Positions 10,999-25,050 of a stretch of 64,000 nucleotides of DNA are shown here, one piece after another. How positions within the stretch are numbered: position 1 is the first letter of the stretch; every line of letters begins with the position of its first letter. The stretch is from Trichodelitschia bisporula (Eukaryota; Ascomycota; Dothideomycetes; Phaeotrichales; Phaeotrichaceae): contig ML996691.1 in NCBI GenBank assembly GCA_010356995.1, forward strand, positions 283,299-347,298. The letters run 5' to 3'. The notes below the pieces were generated by a model. That model searched no databases and was not told the DNA's origin. It was given only the letters and a program-made list of their open reading frames with translations. The position numbers and the translations under genes are program-made.

Positions 10999-13682
10999 GG
11001 TGATGTGATGTTCGTCGGTATCTGGGAGGTGATGGCTGTTTGAGTTGCGAGACTCAGGAGGCAAAGGTCGCGGCGACTTAAGGAGGGAGGGAGAGCCTCT
11101 TGTCGGCAGAGGGTGGAATTGTTGTCGTCAAACGAATGGAATGGAGTTGCTTTCAAGTTGACAACAGACTCGCGGGTGAGGTTGTTTAAACAGTGCGAAA
11201 ATTTGCAGGTTGCAGGTTTGCAGAAGGTCTGGGGGATGGAGACGGAGGTCTGGTTTTTGGTGGTCTTCTTTGCGGAAAGGGATGAGGAAGGTGCAGGCTC
11301 GGGGAACGGACCGGGGTGGTGGGATGGGGTGGAGCGGGAGCGGACTGGGATTGGACAGAGGGAGGGGCGACGGAGAAAGGTGGGAAGTGGAGGAGAGCAG
11401 GGACTTTTTGGAGGTGATGGAGCCGGGCAAAAAAAGGTGTCGGATTGATAGTTCCAAGGAACCCCAAAAATGAACCAGATGGATGCGTAGGAGCGTGCGG
11501 GAGGCCGAGCTTGCGTAATTAGGCGGGTCGGTGTTTAGGATGCTATGTATTCTGTTATGGAACAGAAGTCCTAAATGTCTGAATGTATCTGAGGATGTGG
11601 AAGGTCTCATCGGCGACTTTTTGCGACTCCCTTCCGTCTTTCCGCACACTTCAGCTGCAGAGGGACATTTAACGGCAGCGTTTGGGTTGCACGAGTGGCT
11701 GCTCACTGGCTGCATCGAAAGGCTAGATAACAGTTTGCCCACGAGTCCAGCCAATTGACGTGCCATCTCAGACACCACGCTCCCCTCGAACACAGACTAC
11801 GGTGCTCCCGCAAGGCGCAGTACGCAGCATCGCAGAAGGCCTAGCCGCAAACCTACAGGGAGCCCAGTGGGGAGGGAGGGGCATGAAGGCCGAAAAGGAA
11901 TGGATCGTGACTATTCGACGAGTGCGCTTTTCAGCCGCAAGCTATCGTGAATCTTACCAGCCACGTTGCTGAACTTCCTTCAAGCCTTGCCAGTATCTAC
12001 TAAGTAGTCACAAGGCTGTCATCGGACCCCGCGATGGTTTATAAGGCGTGTGCTCCCTTCAGTGAAACCGGCCAAGCTTTACCGGCAGCCGTTTGACTTG
12101 TGCTATGTTGCTGCCGATTCTTTGCATTACCCATTCGGGCCCGCGGCAGCGCCGACGGGTGCGAGGTTGATACCAAGTGCGAGGCTGGAGACACGGTGAC
12201 ATCTTAGGGAATACTCGGCAGGCCTTGCGTCATGCGATTTCCATGGGTGGATGCGTCGACGGTTCACATTATCATTTGTGCAGTCGCATGCTGTACAGGC
12301 AGCACGTTGAGGTGGCACGCACTGATGCTTGTCTGCTGTCAAAGTGTCAAAATTCAAAAACCACGGCTCCCCCACCCCGCACAAGCTTCCCTATCCTTCT
12401 ACTACTGAATCCATAGGCGCAATAGAGGCCAGTTCGCCACAGAAACTAGTGTTTAGCGATGCAGTATTAGCGCAGAAGGCTGCGACTTTTCAGTTCCACT
12501 GGCTCCCGTATCAGATGTGGCCAGGCCATGGGAGATGAGGCTCCATGGCAGCGTGTAGCGTGCTAAGTGCTACGGCGTTTGCGGAGCGCACGTTGCACTG
12601 AAACGTTGACCCGCTGCCGTAGCCGTTGGCCATGGCTGCTGCGCCGTTGATCTTGATATTCCTTTCGATTGCGGGCAATCTAGGACTCAATTTGCGCTCC
12701 GCCGGCCAATCTCGGAGAGCATTAGGACAAGCAATCATTACAAGGACCGGACCTGAGTCTTGTAGTGTAGAAGATACAGACGGTTAAACATGAGAGGGCC
12801 GCCGTCCTCGCCGCTCTCTTCTTCGGTCATATTGAATAACTTCCGAGATGGCCGAATTGGGCAAAATATCCTGGCTCCCAGAAGGAAACATGCGGTGCAG
12901 GCAACGGCCATGATTTGCTGGCTGCATGGCGGGAGATGCGCCACAGCACGGAATTTTCACCACCGGGGGCCCCCTTTTTGATGCCCCTCGTGCCCCTCTC
13001 TTCCTACCATCCACCATCTCGTTCGAATCTGGCCGACGGCGGGAGACCGGGGTAGAGTCGGACAAAGCTGAGGGACCCTGAGATGCGAAACCACGGTGAG
13101 GGAAAGATCCGGGACAGCGACAGATGAACGGAGGGCATATGGAGAGCGGTCCGGTTGCTGAATATTGTCGAGTAGCCTTTCTGACCCGTAGAGTTGCAAC
13201 GGAGGAGATTGAACCGACAGGGTCAGGTAGAGAGATAAATCCTCATTTGATGGAGCGACACCCAAAAAAACCCTTTCACCGATCCGCAGGGTTGATTGAC
13301 CAGGTCAAATTCCCTAATGCCGTGAAGAGAACCGAGTTATCAACTACTTTCATTTTATTCTGTTGCTGTGTTGTCCAACGTTGTTATAGGATAGCTGCAT
13401 AATCAGTGCTGCACTCCCAGAAAACCGTCTTGAAGTTCTGTCGGCGTCGCGCTACCATACATATCCACAATCTCTTAGCCTCTCTTAGCCTTGACAGCGA
13501 CTCCTCCACAAACTGTCGGTGACTGTCGACTGCACGTCAAAAAGTTGTGTTTATACCCCGCCCCTCCATATCAAGCCTCGAGTCGGCCTTCACCATTTTC
13601 CGATTGACAACTGCACCTGCTTCCTGCACTCCCGATCATTCCCCATCGTCACTTTGCCTTTCAATCTCCAAGCTCCCAAGCT
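10999..13682. promoter_or_regulatory. Long divergent intergenic region between transporter and UGM
   Basis: The stretch is 2.7 kb between divergent genes. No ORF here has recognisable protein features; the longest (minus strand 11128-11793) is Ser/Pro low complexity. The region must contain both promoters and long 5' leaders. A pyrimidine-rich stretch just before 13683 fits the UGM core promoter or leader. Confidence 0.5.
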
Positions 13683-15435
<1,753 letters not shown>

Positions 15436-15932
15436 GTGTTCGGGATTGCCTGGGATGGCCGGTTGGGATGGAGCGTCTTTCGAGCATGCACAGAAGTTCT
15501 AATGGGAGCGTATTTGACATGGCCCACGGGCAAAAGCGATAACAGGTAGAGATAGAGCTCTAGATGAATATCAAGTGGATGTAAGGCGTATATCACTTGT
15601 GGAATATGCTCGAATTTGGTGATATCGAACATGAATTCTACTGCACGTCGTCTTGGCATGAGGCGCAAAGGCGCGCCAAGCGCTACCACCTCCACAACGG
15701 GAAAAGTCGCCTGCCGTTGGACCTCAAAGAAGCCATCTGGCCAGGATATTATCCGCACCATAAACACCAACGTACGCTTCACCCACTCTCCAGTTTTTCC
15801 CCAATCGTCTGCTGTGCGCTTGTCGCGATATGTTTGGTGTCGCACGCAACGCTCCTCTCAAAGCTCTCCGCTAGAAATCGTGAGCTTCGTCCAGCACGAA
15901 CCGCGGGCGATCTCAATTCACTCCTCAGCAAA
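15436..15932. other. Intergenic between UGM and sec24
   Basis: The UGM 3' region and the sec24 promoter/leader lie here. The sec24 frame is open upstream of its ATG, but the sequence before MSDYQMY is not Sec24-like. Confidence 0.5.
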
Positions 15933-18900
15933 ATGTCCGACTACCAAATGTACCACTCCCTCGGCGGGGAGCCGGAGGAGAATCAACGACTTACTCCTGC
16001 CGCGCCCGGTTTTCGACCTCCCGTTGCTCCCCCTCCATCTGGATACCATCAATCAGGCTCGAATCTTCCCCCACCGGGGCCGCCTTACGCGACTTCTCCA
16101 TACCCGCCGCAAGATGCGCAGCAATCGGGCTATTTCCCATCACAACCGCCGCAGGGGAATACGCAAGGGCTTGAACGACAGATGAGCAATATGGCACTCG
16201 GAGATACTGGAGCCGTGCGCCACAAGAAGCGCGACCGTCACGCTTACCACGAGCTCCAGTCCACGGGTTCGTCGCAGCCGTTCAATGGCATCCCACAGAC
16301 CCCACACGCGGCGCAGGGCGGCATAGCTTCCTATGGCACACCGGGGGCGCTTACACCGTCGGGATCATTCGGGCCGCCGTCGGGTTATGGCCCACAAGGA
16401 ACTCCTGGAGCACAGTTCCCCGTCCCAGCGAATCCGGCATTCGAATCCGATCGGCTCGTTTCTCAGGCTGAGTACGCGGCTCGGCCTTCCTCGTCCGGCG
16501 CAATTGCCTCGAATCAGCTCGATCCTGAACAGCTCCCGTCAGTGCCGCGCTCGCGCGATGTCCCCGCAACGTACTACCTCGAGAACCTGTTCCCGACCAT
16601 GGAGAGCATGGTGCCGCCGCCTGCCTCGGTTCCCTTCGCCGTCTTCGATCAGGGCAACTCGTCCCCGAAGTTCGCTCGTCTCTCGATGACCCACATACCG
16701 GTATCGGCAGAGGCGCTGGCAGCAGTCGGGCTACCGCTGGGTATGACGGTCCAGCCGCTGGCGCCGCTGCAGGAGGGAGAGCAAGAGGTTCCTGTGCTGG
16801 ACTATGGTGACGTCGGACCGCCTCGCTGCCGCCGGTGTCGTGCTTACATCAACCCGTTCATGACGTTTCGTAGTGGTGGCAACAAGTTCGTATGCAACCT
16901 GTGCACTTTCCCAAATGAGACGCCGATGGAGTACTTTGCGCCGACGGACCCGACGGGCGTGCGCGTGGATCGTCTTGAGCGTCCGGAGCTGATGCTCGGC
17001 ACGGTCGAGTTCATTGTCCCGAAAGAGTATTACACGCGCGAACCGGTGCCTCTGCATTGGCTCTTTATGATTGACGTTACGGAGGAGTCAGTCAACAAGC
17101 ACTACCTGGAAGGGTTCTGCGACGGCATCTTGAAGGCCCTGTACGGCGACTCGAGCAAGGAGGATGCACCGCGAAAGCTGGCACCTGGTGTGAAAGTCGG
17201 CATCGTGACTTTTGACAAGCAGATGCACTTCTACAACTTAAGTTCGAACCTGCATCAGGCTCAGATGATGGTCATGCCCGATATCGACGATCCCTTCGTG
17301 CCGCTCAGCGAAGGCTTGTTTGTCGATCCAGAGGACTCTCGCGCTGTCATCACTTCGCTGCTCACTCAGCTTCCGCAGATGTTCTCCCCGGAAATCACGG
17401 CGGGTCTCAAGAATCCGGAGCCGGCGCTGCTTCCTGCCCTTGACGTAGCGGTGCAGGCACTTACGGCCACGGGCGGCAAGATTGTCTGCTCGCTTGCGGC
17501 ACTTCCGACGTGGGGTCCTGGACGTCTCTTCCTGCGTGATGAGAACGCAGCGACGGCGGGGACGGATGCGGAGAAGAAGCTGCTGACGACTGAGCACCCT
17601 GGGTACACGAAGCTTGCGGCTAGGATGGTCGAGGCGGGCGTTGGGGCGGATTTCTTCCTGGCATCCCCTAGTGGTGGCTACCTGGACATTGCGACGATTG
17701 GTAAGTCCTCTGAGGTCATATTTTCAGCAGGTTTCTGACAGCTCAGGTTTTGTGTCGGCCAAAACCGGCGGTGAAGTCTACTACTACCCCAACTTCCAGG
17801 CGCAGCGCGACACCCTGCGTTTAGCAAAGGAGATCGACCACACAGTTTCGCGTGCGACAGGCTACCAGGCGCTAATGAAGGTGCGCTGTAGCAACGGACT
17901 GCAAGTGTCAGCGTATCATGGCAACTTCACGCACCACACCTTCGGAGCTGATCTGGAGTTTGGCGTCATCGATGCCGACAAGGCCATCGGCATTATGTTC
18001 AGCTACGACGGCAAGCTAGACCCCAAGCTCGACGCACATTTCCAGTGTGCGACGCTGTACACGACCGAGAGCGGCCAGCGCCGTGTCCGCTGCCACAATC
18101 TAGTGGCCAGCGTGGCCGACTCCGGCGCCGAGGCGATCAAGTTCGTGGACCAAGACGCCATCGTGTCGCTGATCGCAAAGGAAGCGGCGTCGCGTGTTCC
18201 CGAGCGCAGCCTGAAAGATGTGCGAAACGCCATCACGGAAAAGACAGTCGACATCCTCGCCGGCTACCGCAAGAACTTCAGCTCCTCGAACCCGGTGGGC
18301 CAACTCGTGATTCCCGAGAACTTGAAGGAGCTTAGCATGTACATGCTTGCGCTGATTAAGTGTCGCGCCTTCAAGGGCGGTCGCGAGCCGTCCGATCGTC
18401 GTATTCACGATGTGCGCCTCGTGCGTGCTATGGGTCCGGGAGAGCTCTCGCTCTACTTGTATCCGCGCATCATTGCACTGCATGATCTGGCCGAGGGTGA
18501 CGGTTTTGCGAACGAGAACGGCCACCTGCGCATGCCCGCCACGCAGCGCGCGAGCTTTGCCCGGATCAACGACGGAGGCGCGTATATCGTCGACAACGGG
18601 CAGACGTGTCTGCTGTGGTTGCACACGCACGTCGCGCCCGCGCTGCTCGAAGACCTCTTCGGGCCAGGCCACAATACACTCGCGTCGATTGATCCCTTCT
18701 CTTCGGCACTGCCCGTCCTAGACACGCATCTCAACGCCCAGGTGCGGAATATCCTCGCCTACCTCGCTCTCTCCCGCGGGGGCAAGGTGCCAGCGTTGCA
18801 AATTGCGCGGCAGGGACTCGATGGCGCGGAGTTTGAGTTCGCGAGACTGTTGGTTGAGGATAGGAACAATGAGGCGCAGAGTTATGTGGATTGGTTGGTG

Positions 18901-19078
18901 CATTTGCATCGCTTGATTCAGCTGGAGGTATGTTAATGGTACTGTGTTATTTTTCTCGTATATGCTTGGGGCTAACGGGCTTTTTTTCGTAAAGATGGCC
19001 GGCCAGCGCAAGAAGAAGGACGAAGCGAAATCCGACGAGAGCCTGTTCGTCGGTCTCCGCACGCCGTACTGGGGATAA
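15933..19078 (+). CDS. sec24: COPII coat protein Sec24
   Basis: This is the cargo-binding subunit of the COPII vesicle coat at ER exit sites, partner of Sec23. Exons: 15933-17700, 17747-18927 and 18995-19078; 1010 residues. The N-terminal ~240 residues are Pro/Gln/Gly-rich disorder, as usual. Then come LPSVPRSRDVPATYYLENLF, the zinc finger CRRCRAYINPFMTF...FVCNLC near residue 298, the trunk vWA-like domain (PLHWLFMIDVTEESV), the beta-sandwich and helical parts, and the gelsolin-like end (DNGQTCLLWLHTHVAP). Splicing at the first intron gives DIATIGFVSAKTGGEVYYYP. The last short exon ends ESLFVGLRTPYWG. The start was chosen at MSDYQMYHSLGG because the upstream open frame has no family similarity. 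Confidence 0.96.
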
Positions 19079-19601
19079 CAGGCGTCGACCGCCGCCATCT
19101 CGGCACCGGCCGGGCCCTGCCCGCGTTGACGATTCTACGAAGTCATTAAGGAGTGGTCACGACTGACATGATGTAAGCACAATCGACAGCACGGCGATAA
19201 CGAGGTCTTGACAGGTGAGGTGCGGTTTCGGAGGGATCAGAAGCCGCGTGGACCAGGAAGAGTTGCGAAGGCGATTGTCTGGGTCGAGGAGAAGGTTGAG
19301 GACTTTGTTGAGGGGCCGATGAATGGGTAGATGGGGCATTTGAGGGGGGTATATGTACTGGCGTTTTTTGTGAGCGTTAAGGTGGATGTCATGGCATGGA
19401 TGATGGCTGAGCGCGAGGATGAGATGCATTGAAGCGTTAAACCCCTATTCCGTATTGCACCCGAAAGACCCGACCCCGAAACCCCAAAGTGGAAGATACA
19501 CCACCCACCCACCGTGTAGTTATGCACAGCATTACCGATATCCACATCTCCCCCCCATCTATCCCTCTATCCATCCCTCTATCCGCACAGCAGCCTAGAA
19601 C
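19079..19601. other. Intergenic, convergent genes
   Basis: Short 3' flanks of two convergent genes. Nothing recognisable is seen. A CTATCCATCCCTCTATCC-like short repeat lies at about 19560-19580. Confidence 0.45.
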
Positions 19602-21272
19602 CTAAACCCCAAACCCAATCTCCCCACTCCCACTGCCCCCAATATCCCAATAATTCCGACTACTCCCCGTCCTCTTACTAAGCCGACTACTCTGACTCGC
19701 ACAGCTCTCGCTCCTCGCCCGCGCCGCGAACGCCCTCCCCACCACGGGTCCCGTCGGCGCGGCTGTGGCCAGTGGATGCACCCGCCTCACCCACGCCATG
19801 CGCCCCTCGCGGCCTTCACGTGCGGCGCGGCCCGAGCCCAGGCCCTCCTCCCGGCCCGACGCAGGAGGGCTCGAAGGGGACACCGCCGAAGGACCCGCCG
19901 CCGCGCCCGAGCCCGCGGGGAGCGAGGATGGCAAAGGCAATTCACCCCCCTGAAACCTAGCCTTGAGATACGCAAACACAGTCCCGAGTGCGAGGTCGCG
20001 CTCCCAGAACTCGCGCTCTGCGATGTCAATGGGTGTGTCCCCGGCCGTGGCCGCGCCTGCGGCTTCGGCGTCGGCGCCGGGTGAGGGCTCCTCTTCGATG
20101 CCCCACAGCGTGGCGTCGGGGGGGTTGAAGGCTAGGGTGGGGGCGAAGATGGGTTCTTGATCCGAGGTTGAGGTGTCGAGGGATGAAGGTTGGGGGGTAG
20201 GGCGGATTGTGCTGGCTTGCGGGAGGGGAGGGGCGGAGGGGGGGTACGTGGTGAACGCGCCTGGATGCGCTGCGCTCTCTGAGGCGCGCAGGTGATGCAC
20301 CAGCAGCCCGAGCTCCCTCGCGATTCGGTCGAGCAACCGCGCCTGCCAACTCCCCTCCATATCCTCCCCCACCTCCTCCTCCTCCCTCATCTCCGCCACA
20401 TCAGGCAACGCTTCCCCCAATATAACCTCCAAAAGCTCCTCATCAATCCCCATCAAATCGCGAATCACCCTCCTCGTAACTCTAGCCCAGAATCCCTCCC
20501 CCTCTCCCTCCCCCTCCTTCCCTCCCTCCGCCTTACCCACGTCCACGCGCGCCCCCGATCCGGTCCGCCGCCGTTTGGAGCGGCGTGCCTCGCGCTCCAT
20601 TTCTTCGAGTACGGCCCGGGACTGGCCTAGGCGCCACGCCTCGATCCGCCGCACGCGCTCCGCTTCGTCGTCGCGCGCGGCCGTGGCTAGGGCGCTGGCG
20701 TCTAACTCATCGAGCCTGCGCAGCGCGCGGGCTACGGACTCGGCGCGGGCGCGGCGGCGGGCTGTCGGACTTTGGGGAGTGGGAGGAGCCAGAACCGCAT
20801 GCAGGGAGGCCTCGGGCTCAGCGTCGGCCTCTAGCGAGGCCTCCGGGAGCCAGACTTGCCTCTGTAGATCGGCGGCTTCGGCAGCGAAGGACCCGAGCCC
20901 GTCATGCGCGGGCAGAATGGGCGGGAGGCCGAGGCGCCCCGCGCTCGTGGAGTGCAGGTGTGCGGCGAGGGTAGGCTCGTGGAAGGAGTGCAGGTTGTCG
21001 TCCAGGGAGTCTAGGTCTTCATCCCGGATGGGTGCGGAGGGGAGCTCGGCTTCGGTGAGGGCGGCGAGGGTGCGCGGGGTGCGGTCTGTTGCCGTCGATG
21101 TGCTGTGGAGGGAGGCGGTTTGCGTGGCGGTGGTGGTGGGGTGGGGGGAGAAGAGGATCCATTCTTCGCTAAGGGGGGCGGTGTGCGGGGTGCTGAGAGT
21201 TGTGGTTGTTGTTTGGTGGGAGAGGAGGCGTGGGGGGGCAGGGCGGGTGAGGGGTAAGGGACGGAAGGCCAT
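19602..21272 (-). CDS. Uncharacterised fungal protein, 556 residues
   Basis: A single open frame of 556 residues with an ATG close to the intergenic region. I do not recognise a named family. The N-terminus is Thr/Pro-rich with SEEWILFSP. A middle helical part carries DDEAERVRRIEAWRLGQSRA and Lys/Arg-rich KRRRTGSG, a possible nuclear signal. Then FWARVTRRVIRDLMGIDEEL and DLALGTVFAYLKARF look like folded segments. The C-terminus ends SSRNYWDIGGSGSG. The mix of short folded-looking blocks in disordered linkers suggests a real conserved Pezizomycotina protein. The gene is GC-rich, and long shadow frames occur on the plus strand. Confidence 0.65.
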   Translation of the reverse strand: MAFRPLPLTRPAPPRLLSHQTTTTTLSTPHTAPLSEEWILFSPHPTTTATQTASLHSTSTATDRTPRTLAALTEAELPSAPIRDEDLDSLDDNLHSFHEPTLAAHLHSTSAGRLGLPPILPAHDGLGSFAAEAADLQRQVWLPEASLEADAEPEASLHAVLAPPTPQSPTARRRARAESVARALRRLDELDASALATAARDDEAERVRRIEAWRLGQSRAVLEEMEREARRSKRRRTGSGARVDVGKAEGGKEGEGEGEGFWARVTRRVIRDLMGIDEELLEVILGEALPDVAEMREEEEVGEDMEGSWQARLLDRIARELGLLVHHLRASESAAHPGAFTTYPPSAPPLPQASTIRPTPQPSSLDTSTSDQEPIFAPTLAFNPPDATLWGIEEEPSPGADAEAAGAATAGDTPIDIAEREFWERDLALGTVFAYLKARFQGGELPLPSSLPAGSGAAAGPSAVSPSSPPASGREEGLGSGRAAREGREGRMAWVRRVHPLATAAPTGPVVGRAFAARARSESCASQSSRLSKRTGSSRNYWDIGGSGSGEIGFGV

Positions 21273-23315
21273 GATTGCGGTTGATTGTAGTTCTGTGGGC
21301 GTTAGTTGAGGTATACAGGATGAGGGAGGCGGGGGATGTTACATGTCGTGTGCTAGATGAAGCGGTGCGGGGTGCACGGTAGCGTCTCGTAGTGACGCGA
21401 TTGGGCTGGGATGTATGCGATAGCGTACTCCAGCAGATCCGACGAAGAACTCAAGACGCTCCGGGCGCGCGAGCTCAGTTGTTGTTTACGATGGAGTTGT
21501 ATGAGACGAGCAGCGAGATGAGGGGTAGAAAAGGCGGTGGATGGGAGTCGAGTCGAGTCAATAGGGGCACGCGGTGCCGGGAAGGGCAGGAGGAATGAGT
21601 GGAGGTTATCGTTGGGGCGGGACGCGGGCGCGGGTTGCGCGGTGATTGACGGGTGCTAGTGGTGGGGTGTGCGTGGGGATGACGACACGGATAAACAAAG
21701 GGAGGAGACTGGCGGGGAGGGACGGGGACTGGCGAAGCGATGCGTCGTTAATAGGTGAAAGCGAGATGCAGTTGAAGAAGAGAAGAGGTTGTAGATTGTT
21801 ACAACACATCTCCAACAGTCCTTTCCCTTGTTCGCCAGTTCAGCCAACATTCAGCCACGTCTGCCGCGCCTGTCACGCTCGTCTCAGCCTCTCGACTGGC
21901 CCCCCCTTCACTGCCTCATCCTGCATGCATCCCGGTCTGGCCACTTGGCGGTGCCTCAAGTACTGGCCTTGATCACGATATGCCTCGAGACGGGGCCTCT
22001 CAAGGTTCCGATTACCATTCCGCTCCATCATCGTGCATCTCTGCTCCATAATCCGTATCCTCATCCACATGCCGTAGTCCTCCAACAAGACCATCACCAC
22101 CAAACCCAATCCACCCCATCCAACCCCACCCCAACCCACGATAAGACCCACTAGAACCACCCCACCAACACCAACACCAACACCAACACCAACACCAGCA
22201 CTAACATCACAACAAGCAAGCGCGCACCTCACCGATACATTCTCCCTTCCCCATCCGTCCTCCCGCAGTACAGTACACCCACGCCCCCAACAATACCCCA
22301 GAATCTATTTCCAATCCCTTCCCACCAAACCTCCCACACCCCGTCGTTTCACCCCCATACCCTCCCGTGTCATCCGCAGCTGCACATGTCTGCAGCCCTA
22401 ATCGCGCCTTTCCCGCCTTCCCTTCCAGCAGGAGCACGCAACCACACACCAATGTTTCGTTTCACAGCCTCAACATCCGCCCTGGATGCCTTATCTCCCA
22501 CCTCACTCGTATCTCACATCTCCCTCACTCCTCCCATCGTAGACGCGCAGAGCCGCGATATTCCCACTCCCCGTCCAATCCCGAACCCACTCCCCTCCAG
22601 CTTCACCCCTACGTCACAGCTTACCGCACATCATAACCCTGACGCGCTCGTTACTCACCCACCTTACTCACAGCTCGGCGACCGCGAACCTAGCCAAAAT
22701 ACCTTGGCCCCAATGACCCCTTCCTCGCCTTGATTTCAGATCCCCGATGACTAACCCCACCGTCGGTAACTGGGCAGCTGGTCTTTGCCGAGCGGTGGGG
22801 ATCGGATTGCCCGGGGTCGGGGGTAGGGGGGGGTAATATCGAGAGGCATAAGTTTAGACGTGCCACGCGGAAGTGGCGGGGGACGGTGGATCCGGATCTT
22901 AGGCTTTTGTATCAGAGGACGTGACTGCACATGGGAGTTTGCGGTTTTGGGGGTTGGTGGTCTATCAAGTGGACTGCTTTCAGTGATCGTGAAGCCCTCA
23001 GGTCACAGTAGTCACAAGCCAGGGTACAGACGAGACTGATAGAGTACCAGCAGTCATCATTGTCACTATCTACAGTCTTCATACATCGTAACTGACGGGA
23101 TATGGCCTCCTCTTCTATGGCCTCCTCTTCTCTGGCCGATCATACCACGTGGAGAAGCGGCCTGGTGTCCTCGATTCCCCTTCTTGCCAGTCGATGGATT
23201 GCCTTCCCCATTTCGTCCTCTTGCAGGCCGTGCCTAACGAGCCAGAAAAGGTATATGGCTCTAGGGCGGTTGTCATTCTTGAACAACAGCGGCCGACCGT
23301 TCAGGTCTCGAACAG
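21273..23315. other. Gene-poor region
   Basis: No ORF here resembles a protein family. It includes a CCAACA hexanucleotide run. It marks the left edge of the decayed 21-26 kb region. Confidence 0.45.
22160..22199. repeat. CCAACA hexanucleotide repeat
   Basis: About six tandem CCAACA units (ACCAACACCAACACCAACAC). Confidence 0.8.
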
Positions 23316-23426
23316 TCATTCCCCGAGCGCCATATGGACAAGCCGGTGCATGTCGAAGAGCTCTTCGCCCTCGCGCACGGAAAGAAAGTTGTATCCGCGG
23401 AGCCCGCTAATGGCCTCCACTATTTG
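23316..23426 (-). pseudogene. Fragment of a fungal NLR (NB-ARC/NACHT-TPR type) gene
   Basis: One open segment of about 36 codons reads VEAISGLRGYNFLSVREGEE, then LFDMHRLVHMAL. This resembles the winged-helix region before the TPR repeats of fungal NB-ARC-TPR proteins, where an xLxxYSFL...YDMHRLVHLA block recurs. There is no ATG of its own, and the flanks on either side do not continue the family. It is therefore a scrap of a larger gene, likely left by decay or rearrangement. The assignment rests on motif recall only. Confidence 0.4.
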
Positions 23427-23681
23427 TCATTCGAGCAGTAGTAGTTTGAAGGGGGGTAGCAATGACCGTAGCATTAAACGCTTTGATGACGTATCCCTAA
23501 GTACTTATACGTCCTGGATTGTCTCCGAATACTGCATCGGTCCATACCTAGATGACGCCTTAGCCGTCTTCAATGGCGGTAAATCGCCTTTAGCTCGATG
23601 CTGTAAGGGCACTACAGAGGCACGGGGGCACGATAAACAGGTAGTTCAACATTGGATTGTTGGTGCATAGAGAAGGGAAGT

Positions 23682-23881
23682 CTATGAAAGCTCCCACATC
23701 GGTTTACCCTTTTCTTCGTAACCAGTCCACTTGAAGACGTACTCCAAGCAGCCTTTCTTGCCTGTAGTAGGGTCTTTCTTGCGTTGGTCAATGCGGCTGT
23801 CGACGATAGCTTCGACCTCCCAGCCTTCGTCCCCATCCTCGTAGGTGACAGCAGGCGGAGGTGGTAGAATGGGTCGTCCAT
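23682..23881 (-). mobile_element. Fossil of a Ty3/gypsy chromovirus-type element (integrase tail with chromodomain)
   Basis: A minus-strand segment ending at a stop reads GWEVEAIVDSRIDQRKK, then GCLEYVFKWTGYEEKGKP. This is a chromodomain like those at the integrase C-terminus of fungal chromoviruses. Only this terminal part is visible; no recognisable reverse transcriptase or LTR was found nearby. The element is broken and looks old. Confidence 0.55.
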
Positions 23882-24062
23882 GAACAGCGAATTGTGCCCA
23901 ATCTCCTCCGCTAGAGCACGCAGAAGACCTTTGTTAAGGTATCGTCCCCGCGTGGCTCAACCCCCCTTTCCCAGTTGGGAGATGTTTCTCTTTCGTCGCG
24001 AGTTGGCCCCTCTCGCCCTCGACCCTCGCAATCGTTTGGAGGCGGCGAAGCCCAGTTCCGCT

Positions 24063-24362
24063 TCATTGAATAAGTAAAAAAACTAGACCAGCTTGCTGAT
24101 GGGAATTGTTGCGCGGTCGCTGTCTGTTCGCAGACCTCATCAAGGTGCTCTGGATCCTCTCGGCTATCAAACCTCTGCCTATCTCAGTGCCAGCAGAGTC
24201 AAACCTCTCCTTTAAGTCGTCCCAGATGTCTTTGATCGTTTTGAAGCGTCTCGCATCTTTTTGCAGTTGGTCGCTCATGGATTGTCCATATCGTTCCCAT
24301 GGCACTGAGCCTTCCGGCACTCCTTGTGAGGTCTGCCTGGGGTGACTCCTCAGCTGTAACAA
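24063..24362 (-). mobile_element. Possible Ty1/copia gag-like fossil
   Basis: A minus-strand open segment contains FKTIKDIWDDLKERFDSAG, resembling the gag/UBN2 domain of copia-type elements (the xAKEIWDxLKxRY pattern). No protease, integrase or LTR is seen with it, so it is a broken remnant at best. Confidence 0.3.
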
Positions 24363-24843
24363 AAGGAATCCCCAGGGCCGTCGGGGGATCTTCTAGCCAG
24401 TTGAGACACTGGGTAGTGAAGCTGATATCCACCACCGACAGCGCGAACTGACGTACAGTTATGCAGTATACCCGGAGCTGGTCGGGGGTAGGAGTGTCAT
24501 GTCCAGCGGAAACACGCAGCCCGGAGGCATGTTGTGGGTAGCCATTTCTGGCATCTCAATCTCGAACAGAGTAAGTTCCATTGCTTGTGCAAGCCGATCA
24601 AAATCAGTGAGGGTTTCTTGCAAACCCGCAAGATGCCCAGGTGGGCATCCGCCCATGCGGATGTTGATGTGAGGAATAGTTCGCTGAGGTCTTTTTTCTT
24701 GAGAACAGCCTGGAGTTCCAGCGTGTCCGAGAGCCTGGCGCTCTCGGACTTTGACTTGCGGGGTATCGATATGGACAGCAGACTCCTAAAGGGTGAGCGC
24801 GACGCCATGGCCGAGGCCGAGGTCATCCGGCTTTGGACGCAGC

Positions 24844-25050
24844 TCAATGCTTCTCCAAATACCTGTGCCTTTGTACAGGCATTACGGTCAGCGACGGTGT
24901 TGAAGGAGTAACAGAAAATAGATGGAAGCCGATGGTGAGAAGTGATTTGCGGTGACGGGCAGGTCCTGAATGTGGGTGTACATACCAGCTGTTCCAGCGT
25001 GTCTCGTTATCGATGCTTAGCGTTCTGCCGCCGCTAAGCTGCGCTGGGTC
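24844..25050 (-). mobile_element. hAT-superfamily transposase remnant
   Basis: A minus-strand frame holds LSIDNETRWNSWY (codons near 24980-25020), the well-known D-x-x-TRWNSW motif of hAT transposases such as fungal Restless-type elements. After the motif the frame soon loses any hAT-like helical sequence. No terminal inverted repeats or 8-bp target duplications were found by eye, so the borders are unknown. It is a decayed DNA transposon piece. Confidence 0.5.

Noticed and set aside
11128-11793. 221-codon minus-strand frame in the transporter-UGM gap
   Set aside because: Ser/Pro/Leu low complexity; no start context, splice signals or family features.
20575-21309. 244-codon plus-strand frame rich in Arg/Ser/Ala
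   Set aside because: It is antisense to the 556-residue protein; composition is typical of a GC-rich shadow.
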